This document shows, piece by piece, positions 1 to 9,607 of a DNA stretch of 64,000 nucleotides. This stretch comes from UBA7803 sp041690675 (GTDB taxonomy: Bacteria; Pseudomonadota; Gammaproteobacteria; Pseudomonadales; Azotimanducaceae), in assembly GCA_041690675.1 (NCBI GenBank), contig JAWLGU010000007.1, positions 1 through 64,000 on the forward strand, written 5' to 3'. The notes under the pieces are model-generated. The model searched no databases and was not told the DNA's origin. It was given only the letters and a program-made list of their open reading frames with translations. Both the position numbers and the translations under genes were made by a program. Position 1 is the stretch's first letter. Each line of letters begins with the position of its first letter.

Positions 1-80
1 ACCCGCAAGCTGCGGGTCCGCAAGGTCGCGGGCGCGGGATTGTGTTTATACTCGGCTCCCAGGGCAACGAGGACGCCGGG

Positions 81-287
81 ATGTCGACCATCATCATCAA
101 GGACCTCGAACGCGACCACACGCTGGATGCCCAGGCCATGCGGGCCGTGCTCGGCGGCTCCCGCTCTGCAGCCGCACCCCAGGCATCCGTCCGCTCATTG
201 CTCCACGAGCGCGAGGAATCCCCGCTGATTCCCGGGTTGTGGCGCCGGCGAACGCTCCCGGACGAAGACACCCCACGCCACCCCTGA
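81..287 (+). CDS. Small peptide with double-glycine-type leader (putative secreted or modified peptide precursor)
   Basis: This 68-residue product starts at ATG 81, with GAGGA seven bases upstream. Its N-terminal 24 residues read as a hydrophobic start, then D8-L9, LD at 19-20, A23-M24, V27 and a Gly-Gly at 29-30 (approximate). This is the LDxxAMxxVxGG arrangement of bacteriocin/NHLP-like leaders cut after Gly-Gly. The rest, about 38 residues, is Ser/Ala/Arg/Pro-rich with no Cys. The leader aligns residue by residue from Met with the small protein at 11257-11520. The gene lies 17 bases before a parvulin-like gene, probably in one transcript. The leader is seen in the sequence; export or maturation is inference. 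It could be a chance small ORF, but the RBS, spacing and shared leader argue against that. Confidence 0.68.
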   Translation: MSTIIIKDLERDHTLDAQAMRAVLGGSRSAAAPQASVRSLLHEREESPLIPGLWRRRTLPDEDTPRHP

Positions 288-304
288 TCCGTCGAGGCCG
301 CGAC

Positions 305-1057
305 ATGACAGATCTCATCCGCATCAACGACGAGGTGGTGAGCAACGACGATTTCGTGAAGCGGCTGAAATTGAACGGGCGCTTCGACGATCTGGTCGAG
401 GAGCTGGTGGAGGAGAAGCTGCTGGTCCACGCCGGCCGCGCCCTCGGCATCGACGTCTCCGCCGACGAGATCCAGGCCCGGGCCGACCAGCTGCGCCGGG
501 TGATGGGCCTGCACCGGGCGGTGGACGTGAACCGCTGGCTCGATCACATGGGCGTGAGCCTGGACGACTTCGAGCGGTTCGTGGTGGAAATGCTGCACAT
601 CGACAAGACCCTGGAGCGGGTGGTCGACGACCGGGCCGTGGACGAGTACTTCCAGCTCAATTCCCCCCGGTTCGAGGCGCTGCTGCTCAGCCACATCGTG
701 GTGGATTCCGCCGGCAAGGCCAACGAGATCAAGGCCATCGTCGAAGAAGACCCGGAGATGTTCGAGACCCTCGCCCGGGAACATTCCTCCGCCGACACGG
801 CCGCCGACGGCGGCTACATCGGCAAGATCACCCGGGGCATGCTGATCAAGGACGTGGAAGCCAAGGTGTTCCACGCCCAGCCGGGCGACGTGGTAGGCCC
901 GTTCGAGACGCCCGACAAGGGAACCTACGAGATCTTCCTGGTGAACGACCGCCGCCCGGCCACCCTGGACGACGCCACCCGGGAGGAAGTCCGCCGGCTG
1001 ATCAAGAAGGAATGGCTGGCCGCGCGGGCCCGCGAGTACCGGATCGAGCTGTGCTGA
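305..1057 (+). CDS. Parvulin-type peptidylprolyl isomerase-like protein, peptide-maturation type
   Basis: This 250-residue protein starts at ATG 305 (GAGG upstream). Residues 1-110 are a SurA/PpiC-like helical N-terminal region, with a VEEKLLVHAGR helix typical of that fold. Residues about 125-225 are a PpiC-like rotamase domain (LLLSHIVV, FETLAREHSS, GGYIGKITRG, VGPFETPDKG). There is no signal peptide or membrane helix, unlike periplasmic SurA/PpiD, so it probably acts in the cytoplasm. Short cytoplasmic parvulin-like proteins occur beside double-Gly leader peptides and their exporters, which fits the gene just upstream. The stop is 10 bases before the sigma-54 activator, so the three genes look like one operon. 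The chaperone role for the peptide is inferred from context. Confidence 0.8.
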   Translation: MTDLIRINDEVVSNDDFVKRLKLNGRFDDLVEELVEEKLLVHAGRALGIDVSADEIQARADQLRRVMGLHRAVDVNRWLDHMGVSLDDFERFVVEMLHIDKTLERVVDDRAVDEYFQLNSPRFEALLLSHIVVDSAGKANEIKAIVEEDPEMFETLAREHSSADTAADGGYIGKITRGMLIKDVEAKVFHAQPGDVVGPFETPDKGTYEIFLVNDRRPATLDDATREEVRRLIKKEWLAARAREYRIELC

Positions 1058-1067
1058 GGCCGAGGTC

Positions 1068-2363
<1,296 letters not shown>

Positions 2364-2377
2364 CGCCACTGCCTCAG

Positions 2378-2403
2378 CCGACGAATCACCGGCCGTTCGT
2401 CGG
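2378..2403. terminator. Hairpin between convergent genes, possible bidirectional terminator
   Basis: The inverted repeat CCGACGAA / TTCGTCGG forms a perfect 8-bp stem with a 10-base loop, exactly where the activator gene (ends 2363) and the minus-strand FHA gene (stop at 2386) converge. It overlaps the FHA stop codon and has no T-tract, so intrinsic termination is uncertain. Confidence 0.35.
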
Positions 2404-3417
2404 TCCGGATCCGCCGGCGGCGCTGGAAAAGACGAAGCTCGCCCGCCCCAGCTTCACCACGTCGCCCTCGCGCAGCACCGCAGCCTGGACCCGCTGGCCG
2501 TTGACCACCACGCCGTTGCTGGAGCGGGTGTCCTGGATGCGCCAGCACGGTCCCTCCACGGTGAAGGTGGCGTGGGCCCGGGACACGCTGCTGTCCGGAA
2601 TGACGATGTCGTTGTCCTCGGTGCGCCCCAGCCGGCAGCTCGGACCGCGCAGCGCCAGCCGCACCCCCTCGCCGACAACGCGCGTCTGCTCCACCAGCCA
2701 GCCCCCGGGGTAGTCGTCCCCCAGAACCTCGGTGCGCGGGTCCTGCGGCTCGGTGGCGGCATCGCCGCCCCGGCTCTCGGCCAGCACCGTCACGTCCTCC
2801 TGCTCGGCCCGATCCAGGGTTCCCTGCTCCGGGCCCACCACCACGAACTCGCGGGTCCCCAGCCGCAGCTCGTCTCCGGGGCGCAGGCTCGCTTCGCTCA
2901 CCCGGGTGCCGTTGACGAAGGTTCCGTTGGCCGAGCCCAGGTCTCGCACCTGGAGCAGGTGGCCGTCCGGGTCCAGCGTGATGCGGACGTGGCGCCGGGA
3001 GAGCACCGGGTCCTCGATGGTGATGTCGCACTCCCCGCCGCGGCCGATGACCGCCGCCACCGGGAGCGGAAAGAATTGCCCCGCCAGCAGATTCGAGCAG
3101 CTGCGCAGCGCCCAGTCATGCGGCCGGGGCACCCGCGGATCGTTGATCTCGAGCTCCACGTTGCCGAGGCGCAGACGGTCCCAGGCCGCGAGCGGCTGAC
3201 GCTCGCGCACCCGGCGCTCGTTGACGAAGGTGCCGCCGGCACTGACCAGATCGATGACCGCCAGCCCGTCGGCGTCGTTCGTGATCTCGGCGTGAAAGTC
3301 GCTGACGGAGGGATCGTCGATCACCAGGTCGTTGCCGGCGTCGCGGCCGACGGTGACGGAGGCCGATGTCAGGCCGATGAAGCGCTCCGGCCGATCGCGA
3401 AATTGCAGCTTGATCAC
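2386..3417 (-). CDS. Triple FHA-domain protein
   Basis: This 343-residue cytoplasmic protein starts at GTG 3417, chosen because the first FHA strand (IKLQFRDRP) begins directly after it. Longer upstream reading is low-complexity antisense of the pentapeptide gene. Three forkhead-associated modules are visible. The first, about 5-90, has VGRDAGNDLVI and a weaker FVN turn. The second, about 105-185, has IGRGGECDITIEDP, SRRHV and SANGTFVNG. The third, about 240-330, has LGRTEDNDIVIPD, SRAHA and SSNGVVVNG. FHA modules read phosphothreonine, so this protein could assemble targets of the kinase at 4692-8666. It is divergent from the pentapeptide-channel gene across an 88-base spacer containing a TATTAT -10-like hexamer at 3457-3462. 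No membrane segment is seen. Confidence 0.9.
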   Translation of the reverse strand: MIKLQFRDRPERFIGLTSASVTVGRDAGNDLVIDDPSVSDFHAEITNDADGLAVIDLVSAGGTFVNERRVRERQPLAAWDRLRLGNVELEINDPRVPRPHDWALRSCSNLLAGQFFPLPVAAVIGRGGECDITIEDPVLSRRHVRITLDPDGHLLQVRDLGSANGTFVNGTRVSEASLRPGDELRLGTREFVVVGPEQGTLDRAEQEDVTVLAESRGGDAATEPQDPRTEVLGDDYPGGWLVEQTRVVGEGVRLALRGPSCRLGRTEDNDIVIPDSSVSRAHATFTVEGPCWRIQDTRSSNGVVVNGQRVQAAVLREGDVVKLGRASFVFSSAAGGSGPTNGR

Positions 3418-3505
3418 GGGAAGGTACCGATGATCGATTCGACTCGCGCGAGGGCCTATTATTGAAGGCCGTTCTCCCGGTCGCAAGGCAGGAAGGGAGC
3501 AAGCC

Positions 3506-4687
3506 ATGAACGATGCGGGGAAGCCCACGTCGACGGACGACACCGCCGTGGCGCGATCCGGGGAGCTGGGGCAGATCCTCGAGGAGCATGCCAGCTGGCT
3601 CGCCTCCGCCGAACGCAAGGGCATGCGCGCCGATCTCAGCCGGGCCCGGCTCGACAGCCTGAACCTGGCCCGCGCCGACCTGAGCGGCGCCGTGCTGCGG
3701 GGCGCATCCCTCGACGGCGCCGATCTCCGAGGGGCGCGCTTGACCCACGCCGATCTCACCGATGCCTCGCTCAGAGGCGCGAACCTGTCCGGCGCGGAGC
3801 TGCTGCTGGCCGACTTCACCGGTGCCGACCTGAGCCACGCCGACCTCAGCGGCACGACGTCGGTGTCGGACCGGGAGCTGGGCCACATGCACCGCGGTCC
3901 GAAGTTCCGGGACGCGGTGCTGCTGGGGGCAAACCTGCAGAGTTCGTTCTGTGCCATGTCGGACTTCTCGGGCAGCCAGCTCGCCGGGGCGGTGCTGAGT
4001 CGCGCCAACCTGGCGGGCGCGCAGCTCGCCGACAACGACCTCTCCGGCGCCGAGCTCGCCGAGGCTGACCTGACCCGCGCCAACCTGCAGCGCAGCAACC
4101 TGCGTGGCGCGAACATCCGGGCCGCCGTTCTGGTCAACGCGGATCTCTCCCACACCGATCTCAGCGAAGCCGACGTCTCGGCAGCGAACCTGCGAGGCGC
4201 CAACCTGGCCGACGCCAAGGTCGACGGCATCCGCTACGACCGGCACGGCTCCTACCGCGGCATCCGTGTAGCCACCTGTTACGGAAGCAGCCGGTTTCGC
4301 CGCTTCGCCCAGGATCAGGACTACATCGAGGAGTTTCGCGAGGCCTACCCCATCACCTACCGGGCGTGGCAATTGCTCACGGACTGCGGCCGCTCCCTGA
4401 CGCGGGTAGTGCTCTGGTCCAGCGGGATGATGGTGCTGTTCGCATTCGCCTACCTGGCGCTCGGCGAGCAGGCGTTCACGGTGAGCAACGACACGGTCCG
4501 GGAGTGGGACTTCCTGTTCACCGCCCTCTACTCCAGCGTCTCGAACTTCGTCACCCTGGGATTCGGCGACGTGCTGCCGCTGACGCCGCTGGCGGCGGTG
4601 GTCGTCATGAGCGAGGTGATCGTGGGTTACGTGACGCTGGGGATTCTGGTGTCGATCCTCGCCACCAAGGTGGCGCGACGAAGCTGA
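3506..4687 (+). CDS. Pentapeptide-repeat protein fused to a two-helix ion channel domain
   Basis: This 393-residue protein begins at ATG 3506 (GGAAGGGAGC upstream). Residues about 35-240 are tandem A(D/N)LxG-type pentapeptide repeats (SRARLDSLNLARADLSG and many more), which fold as a right-handed quadrilateral beta-helix. Near residue 295 comes a membrane helix, then a pore loop with filter-like T350-L-G-F-G-D355, and a second membrane helix ending ILVSILATKVAR. This matches the Ion_trans_2 (potassium-channel) pore, with Phe and Leu variants of TVGYGD. The repeats therefore form a cytoplasmic N-terminal platform on a probable tetrameric cation channel. The gene sits between FHA and kinase genes, so gating by phosphorylation or by a peptide-bound partner is possible but inferred. 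Ion selectivity cannot be read for certain. Confidence 0.9.
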   Translation: MNDAGKPTSTDDTAVARSGELGQILEEHASWLASAERKGMRADLSRARLDSLNLARADLSGAVLRGASLDGADLRGARLTHADLTDASLRGANLSGAELLLADFTGADLSHADLSGTTSVSDRELGHMHRGPKFRDAVLLGANLQSSFCAMSDFSGSQLAGAVLSRANLAGAQLADNDLSGAELAEADLTRANLQRSNLRGANIRAAVLVNADLSHTDLSEADVSAANLRGANLADAKVDGIRYDRHGSYRGIRVATCYGSSRFRRFAQDQDYIEEFREAYPITYRAWQLLTDCGRSLTRVVLWSSGMMVLFAFAYLALGEQAFTVSNDTVREWDFLFTALYSSVSNFVTLGFGDVLPLTPLAAVVVMSEVIVGYVTLGILVSILATKVARRS

Positions 4688-4691
4688 CGGA

Positions 4692-7600
4692 TCAGCCGCA
4701 GCGATCGAAGTCGCGGCCGTACTCCTGCCACGAGCCGTCGTCGGCCCGCTTGCCGCGCAGCTGCTGCATGGAGCCGCCATCTCCGGAGAAGTCGCCGAAC
4801 TCCATCAGCATGACGCCCTGGCGCGGATCCACCCACTCCACCATGATGTTGGTGGGGCCGTCGCTGACGTAACGCTTCACGGGATACTCCACCTCCTGAT
4901 TGCGGCCGAGCAGGAACTTGAGCGACTCGGGGGAGAACTCCAGGCCCACCTCCTGGCTGCACCATCGGCCGAACAGCGCTTCCCGGTCCACCACGGCCAC
5001 CGCCGGCTGCACCTCCGGCGCGGGCTCGGCGATCTCCAGCGGGTCCGGCAGCACGCCGGCGTCGGGCCACACCGCGCGCAGCCGGGCGAGGGTGCGGTTG
5101 AACGACTCCGGATCGCCGGTCAGGGGCGCCAGGCGCGCCGCCGCGGCCTCGAGCCAGGCTCGTTCCAGGCGATCGTGGTCCGCGGGGGCATGACTGCGGT
5201 GGTCCGCCAGCCAGCGACGCACGTCGGCGGGCTCCGCCGTCTCCGGTGCGACGACCCAGGCCTCGATGTCGACCCGTGCCTGCGCCGCCGCCAGCAGCGC
5301 CGGGGCCCGCTCCTCGAAGAACGAGCCGGAGGGCGCCAGGGCGGACATCTCCTGAAGAATGTCCCGGGCCCGATCGAGCCGGCCCGAGGCCAGCTCGCTG
5401 CGAAACTGCTGCTCACCGGCCGCGATCTCCGCCTGCCGTTCCAGTTGCTGCCGTTCCGCCATGTAGGCCTGCCGGGATTCGGTCAGGGTACGGCGGGCCT
5501 CGGCGAGCCGGCCGGTTCCCGGCTGGTACTCGCCGGCCAGGTCGAGCAGCCGAGCGGCGGCGGTGAACCGCTTCTCCGCGATCAGCGCTTCGCCCCGCTG
5601 CAGATAGCCGTCCGCTACCCAGCGCCGGGCTTCCGCCAGGACCGCCGGTTCCGCCTGCAGGCTCTCGAGCTCGCGCAGCCGGCGGCGGAGCTCGCTCTGG
5701 CGCTCCGCGGAATCCAGCGCCTGTGGCGGCTCCACCAGGGCCTTCACCGCGGCCACGGTAGCCGTCAGCCGGCTCTGCCTGTCGCGCTCGCGCCACGCCA
5801 CTTCCTGGTTCGTCACCTGGGCGCGCGCCTCGGCGATGGCCGGGGCGTCGGGAGTGAACGTGGTCGCCAGGTCCAGGAGGGCACGAGCCCCGTCGAAGTC
5901 GTCCCTTTCCGCCGCCTGGCGGGCCCCCGCCAGGAAGCGGGCCGCAGCGTCGGCCGTAGCGCGGCCCACCAGGGGGTTGCCCGGGTCGAGGGCCTGGAGC
6001 TGTCGCGCGGCTCGAGTCAGCGCGGCGGCGCCGGCCTCGTCGAGCTGGAGTTCCGCCACGCGCTCCTGCACCCGCTGCTCGGCGGCGGCCACCGCCTGGG
6101 TGCGGCGGCGCTCCGCCTCGTCGGCGCGCTCCGCCGCCAGCTGCTCGCGGAAGCGGCTCTCCCGCTGGTCGAGATCCGCCAGTCTCTCGGCGACGACTTC
6201 GTCCACCTCCAGCCCGAGCTCCCGGGGCAGGGTCAGCTCTTCCCGAGCCAGCGCCCACTCGTAGGCCATGGCCGCCCGCTCCGCGCGGGCCAGCTGTGAC
6301 TGCAGCAGCTCCTCCGCCAGGGGCGCGCGGCTGAGGTACTCGGGATCGATGCGAGCGAGCGCCTGCAGCTGCTCGTCCAGGGTCCGGCGCCGCGTTTCCA
6401 CGTCCTCATCCCCCGCCAGCTCGTCGCGGATCCGCTCCACCAGCTCGTCGCGCTCGGCCCGGAGCGCCTCCCAGCGCGCCGCCACGGGAGCCAGGATCTG
6501 CGCCTGACCCAGGGCCTCCAGGGGCGCCCGATAGGCTTCGAGAAACGCGCCCACCGTGGCCAGCTCCGGGGCCGCCGCGGCGGCGTCGGCGCGCTCGCTG
6601 ATCCAGGCCTGTACGACGGCGGTGGCTTCCGCCAGCGCATCACTCTCCGGCGCCAGCGACTCCAGCTCGCCGCGGAGCCGCGCGAGCTGCGCCAGGTCCC
6701 CGGGCGCCCCGAGCGCACCGGCCTGGGCGCGAATCTCGTCCTCGAGACTGGCGATACGGGCGCGGCGACCGGCCGCTTCACGAGCCGCGCCTATACGGTC
6801 GGCGATGTCCCGCAGCGCGGGGTCGTCCACCCGCAGCATCAGACCGCTGTCGACGATCTGCTGGGCGGCGTCCAGGTCGCCCGCTTCCAGAGCCTGCTGG
6901 GCGGAGCCGGCATAGGCGCTCGCCACCCGCACGTCGCTGAGCAGCGGATGGCGCGGCGCCACCTCGGCGAGCTCACGCAGCAGATCGTGCAGGTCTTCGC
7001 CGGTCTCCGAGGGCACCAGGAACTCCGGCTGCAGGAAGCGTTCGAACCGTCCCGCCAGGTCGCTCACGTGGCGGGCGCGCAGCCGTTCGAAGTCCAGCTG
7101 CAGATCCCGCACCGCCGCGGAATCGGGGAACAGGTCAGCGGCCGCGGCCAGCAGGGTCTGCACCCCGGCGAACTGGATCTCCCGCGGCGGCAGTCCGGTG
7201 AGGGCACGGTAACGGCCTTCGAAGAACTCGAGCAGCCGGAGACGGTGGGCGACCAGGATGGGCTGACTGCGCTCGGGCGGCAGCTCGTCCACCCGCGCCA
7301 GCGCTTCCAGCACCGCGTCCGATTGCTGCGACGCCAGCGCCTGCCGCAAATGGCGCTCGGGGCCGTCACGCAGGTAATCGACCGCGAACATCCCCGTCAG
7401 CGCCACCGTCACCAGCCCCGCCGCCGCCAGGCCCACGGGCCGCCGCGAGACCGCGCGGCGGCGGCTGCCCAGACCCTCGAGAAACTCCTCCGCCGAGGCG
7501 ATGCGCGCGTCGCGGTCGAAGGCGAGCGCCCGCAGCAAGGTCGCGTTCTGGCGGCGCGACAGCGACTTCACCCGCTCCGGCACCATACCCTGCTCCATGG

Positions 7601-8666
7601 CCTGGTCCGCGGGAACGCGCTTGAATGGATGCATCCCGGTGATCAGCTCGTAGGCGACGCAGCCGAGGGCGTAGAGATCGTCGCGGGGATCCGCGTTGGC
7701 CGAGTCGGTGAGCATCTCGGGACTGGCGTAGGCCGGGGTCAACGCCCCCATGGACCTCGGGTCGAACAGGGTCTGGTCGGCGGGATGCCCCGCCGGATCC
7801 TTCATCGCCCGGGCGATGCCGAAATCCAGCACCTTGAGCTCGCCGTGATCGGTGAGAAAGCAGTTGCCCGGCTTGAAGTCCGCGTGAACGATGCCGCGCT
7901 GGTGGGCGTGGCAGAGCGCCGCGCACATCTGCTCGATGATGGGCATGGCCCGGTCCGGGGGCAGCCCGCCCCGGGGCCGCACCTCGCTGCGGATGAAGCG
8001 GTCGAGGGTACGGCCCTCCAGCAGCTCCATGGTGATGAACATGGTGCCGCCGGAGCGATCGAAGTCGAAGACGGTGGCGATGTTCGGATGGGCCAGGCGC
8101 TGCTGCCGGCTCGCCTCCCGCTGCAAGGCGATGAACGCGTCGGGGCGCCGGGCGAAGGAGTCGTTCAGCACCTTGATGGCCAGGTAGGGATTGCGGTCGC
8201 GGGCCTCCAGCTTCAGCCCGTCGCGCCCCCGATACACCGTGCCCATGCCGCCCACGCCGAGCACCTCGTCGATGATGAAGCGGTCGCGTAGCCGGCTGCC
8301 GGGCCCGATGCGGGGCGCCTCCGCAGACCCCCGCTGCGGGGGGGGAGCCATGCGCGTTCGCGATTCGGCGCGATCGCCGTCGCTGGCCCGGGGATCGCGG
8401 GCGGTGTCGGTCACCCCGGCCGGGGTGAGGTCGCCGGCGTAGACGGTCATGGAGTCGGCGATGGCACGATCGAGCTGGGCGCGCTGGGCCTCGTCGATCA
8501 CCCCCTCGCGGCGCGCGGTCTCCACCGCGTCGAGCAGGTCCTCCACCCGCGCCCCCCGAGCGAGCAGCGCGTCGAAGGCAGCACCGACACTCTCCAGGCC
8601 GAACTCACCCTCGCCGAAACATCGGATGGCGCTGGCGGGGTTGTCGAACTCTCGCTCCATGCCCAT
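4692..8666 (-). CDS. Very large transmembrane Ser/Thr protein kinase with extended coiled-coil C-terminus
   Basis: Start ATG 8666 is chosen over an upstream start that adds 24 poorly conserved residues; ATG 8660 is an alternative. The product is about 1324 residues. After a roughly 125-residue N-terminal region comes a complete Hanks-type kinase domain: G-loop GVGGMGTVY (137-145), K165 in AIKVL, catalytic D263 in HADFKPGN (Arg of HRD replaced by Ala), D281 in DFG, and a PAYASPE activation segment. A single membrane helix lies near 405-428. About 800 residues of Glu/Ala/Arg-rich helical, TPR- or coiled-coil-like sequence follow, ending in a compact Trp-containing domain near 1245-1324. The topology implies a cytoplasmic kinase and a long extracytoplasmic sensor stalk. 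It is divergent from the PP2C gene. HAD-type kinases are likely still active because Lys, Asp and DFG remain. Confidence 0.92.
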   Translation of the reverse strand: MGMEREFDNPASAIRCFGEGEFGLESVGAAFDALLARGARVEDLLDAVETARREGVIDEAQRAQLDRAIADSMTVYAGDLTPAGVTDTARDPRASDGDRAESRTRMAPPPQRGSAEAPRIGPGSRLRDRFIIDEVLGVGGMGTVYRGRDGLKLEARDRNPYLAIKVLNDSFARRPDAFIALQREASRQQRLAHPNIATVFDFDRSGGTMFITMELLEGRTLDRFIRSEVRPRGGLPPDRAMPIIEQMCAALCHAHQRGIVHADFKPGNCFLTDHGELKVLDFGIARAMKDPAGHPADQTLFDPRSMGALTPAYASPEMLTDSANADPRDDLYALGCVAYELITGMHPFKRVPADQAMEQGMVPERVKSLSRRQNATLLRALAFDRDARIASAEEFLEGLGSRRRAVSRRPVGLAAAGLVTVALTGMFAVDYLRDGPERHLRQALASQQSDAVLEALARVDELPPERSQPILVAHRLRLLEFFEGRYRALTGLPPREIQFAGVQTLLAAAADLFPDSAAVRDLQLDFERLRARHVSDLAGRFERFLQPEFLVPSETGEDLHDLLRELAEVAPRHPLLSDVRVASAYAGSAQQALEAGDLDAAQQIVDSGLMLRVDDPALRDIADRIGAAREAAGRRARIASLEDEIRAQAGALGAPGDLAQLARLRGELESLAPESDALAEATAVVQAWISERADAAAAAPELATVGAFLEAYRAPLEALGQAQILAPVAARWEALRAERDELVERIRDELAGDEDVETRRRTLDEQLQALARIDPEYLSRAPLAEELLQSQLARAERAAMAYEWALAREELTLPRELGLEVDEVVAERLADLDQRESRFREQLAAERADEAERRRTQAVAAAEQRVQERVAELQLDEAGAAALTRAARQLQALDPGNPLVGRATADAAARFLAGARQAAERDDFDGARALLDLATTFTPDAPAIAEARAQVTNQEVAWRERDRQSRLTATVAAVKALVEPPQALDSAERQSELRRRLRELESLQAEPAVLAEARRWVADGYLQRGEALIAEKRFTAAARLLDLAGEYQPGTGRLAEARRTLTESRQAYMAERQQLERQAEIAAGEQQFRSELASGRLDRARDILQEMSALAPSGSFFEERAPALLAAAQARVDIEAWVVAPETAEPADVRRWLADHRSHAPADHDRLERAWLEAAAARLAPLTGDPESFNRTLARLRAVWPDAGVLPDPLEIAEPAPEVQPAVAVVDREALFGRWCSQEVGLEFSPESLKFLLGRNQEVEYPVKRYVSDGPTNIMVEWVDPRQGVMLMEFGDFSGDGGSMQQLRGKRADDGSWQEYGRDFDRCG

Positions 8667-8785
8667 GGAACGCGCGTCTCGTGCCGCAGCCCGAACCCGG
8701 AAGTCTAACCCACACTCGGGGAATCGCGTATCGCGCATTCGCAGCAGATGTGTTTAATATCAACGTCAGCGTCGAGGATGCGCCC

Positions 8786-9589
8786 ATGAGCTTCCACTGG
8801 TGGTCAAGCTGCATGACTCACGCCGGCAGGCGGCGCCGCGACAACGAAGACGCCTACTTCGAGTCGCCCGACGCCGGCGTCTGGCTGGTGGCCGACGGCA
8901 TGGGCGGGCATGCGCGGGGCGATCTGGCCAGCCGCATGGTGGTGGACGCGCTGCAGGGCGTCGCCGCTCCCCCCCGACTCGACGATCTGGTGCGTGACGT
9001 GCGAGCGCGGCTGACGAGCGCCAACGGCGACGTCTGGCGTCACTCGGTCGACCTCGGTGCCACCATGGGTACCACCGTGGCCGCATTCCTGGTGGCCGGT
9101 GGCGAGTGGAGCTGCCTGTGGGCCGGCGACAGCCGCGTCTACCGCCTCACCCGCGGCCGCTTCGAGCAGCTCACCCACGACCACAACCTGCTCCAGGAGC
9201 TGGTGGACCGCGGGCGCGACGTTCGTACCCTGGACCGTGCCCTGGCCAACCGGGTCACCCGGGCCCTGGGTGCGCGGGACGCTCTGGAGCTGGACGAGGT
9301 CCGGGGCAAGCTCGAGGACGGCGACGCGTTTCTCGTCTGCAGCGACGGGCTCACCAAGGAGCTCGACGACGACGAGCTCGCGCCGGTGCTGGAGTTCCTG
9401 GATTGCGAGGAGGCCGCCGAGGAGCTGATGCGGCTGTCGCTGGCCCGGGGCGCCCGGGACAACGTCACGCTCGCCGTGATCCGCTTCGAGTCGCTCACCG
9501 GCACCCGGGAGCTGTACGGCAACGACACCGCCGTGAACTACGCCCTGCGCAAGCGCAGCCAGGCCCTGGCGGTGCCGCGCTTCGTCTGA
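8786..9589 (+). CDS. PP2C-family Ser/Thr protein phosphatase
   Basis: This 267-residue protein starts at ATG 8786, with GAGG nine bases upstream; an in-frame extension to 8681 is possible but overlaps the divergent kinase leader. All PP2C metal-binding motifs are present: RRDNEDAYF near residue 20, VADGMGGHARGD near 40, MGTTVAAF near 92, WAGDSRVYRL near 113, CSDGLTKELDDDE near 186, and ARDNVTLAVI near 231. It is soluble with no membrane segment. It is divergent from the kinase gene (about 120 bases between starts) and 18 bases ahead of the FHA membrane protein. The obvious role is removal of phosphate groups placed by the neighbouring kinase, as in PpkA/PppA-Fha and PknB/PstP pairs. Confidence 0.95.
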   Translation: MSFHWWSSCMTHAGRRRRDNEDAYFESPDAGVWLVADGMGGHARGDLASRMVVDALQGVAAPPRLDDLVRDVRARLTSANGDVWRHSVDLGATMGTTVAAFLVAGGEWSCLWAGDSRVYRLTRGRFEQLTHDHNLLQELVDRGRDVRTLDRALANRVTRALGARDALELDEVRGKLEDGDAFLVCSDGLTKELDDDELAPVLEFLDCEEAAEELMRLSLARGARDNVTLAVIRFESLTGTRELYGNDTAVNYALRKRSQALAVPRFV

Positions 9590-9607
9590 CCACGCCGGGT
9601 CACGGTC

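Noticed and set aside
2389..4230. A 614-residue version of the triple-FHA protein
   Set aside because: The added N-terminal 271 residues are antisense to pentapeptide repeats. The FHA sequence begins right after GTG 3417.
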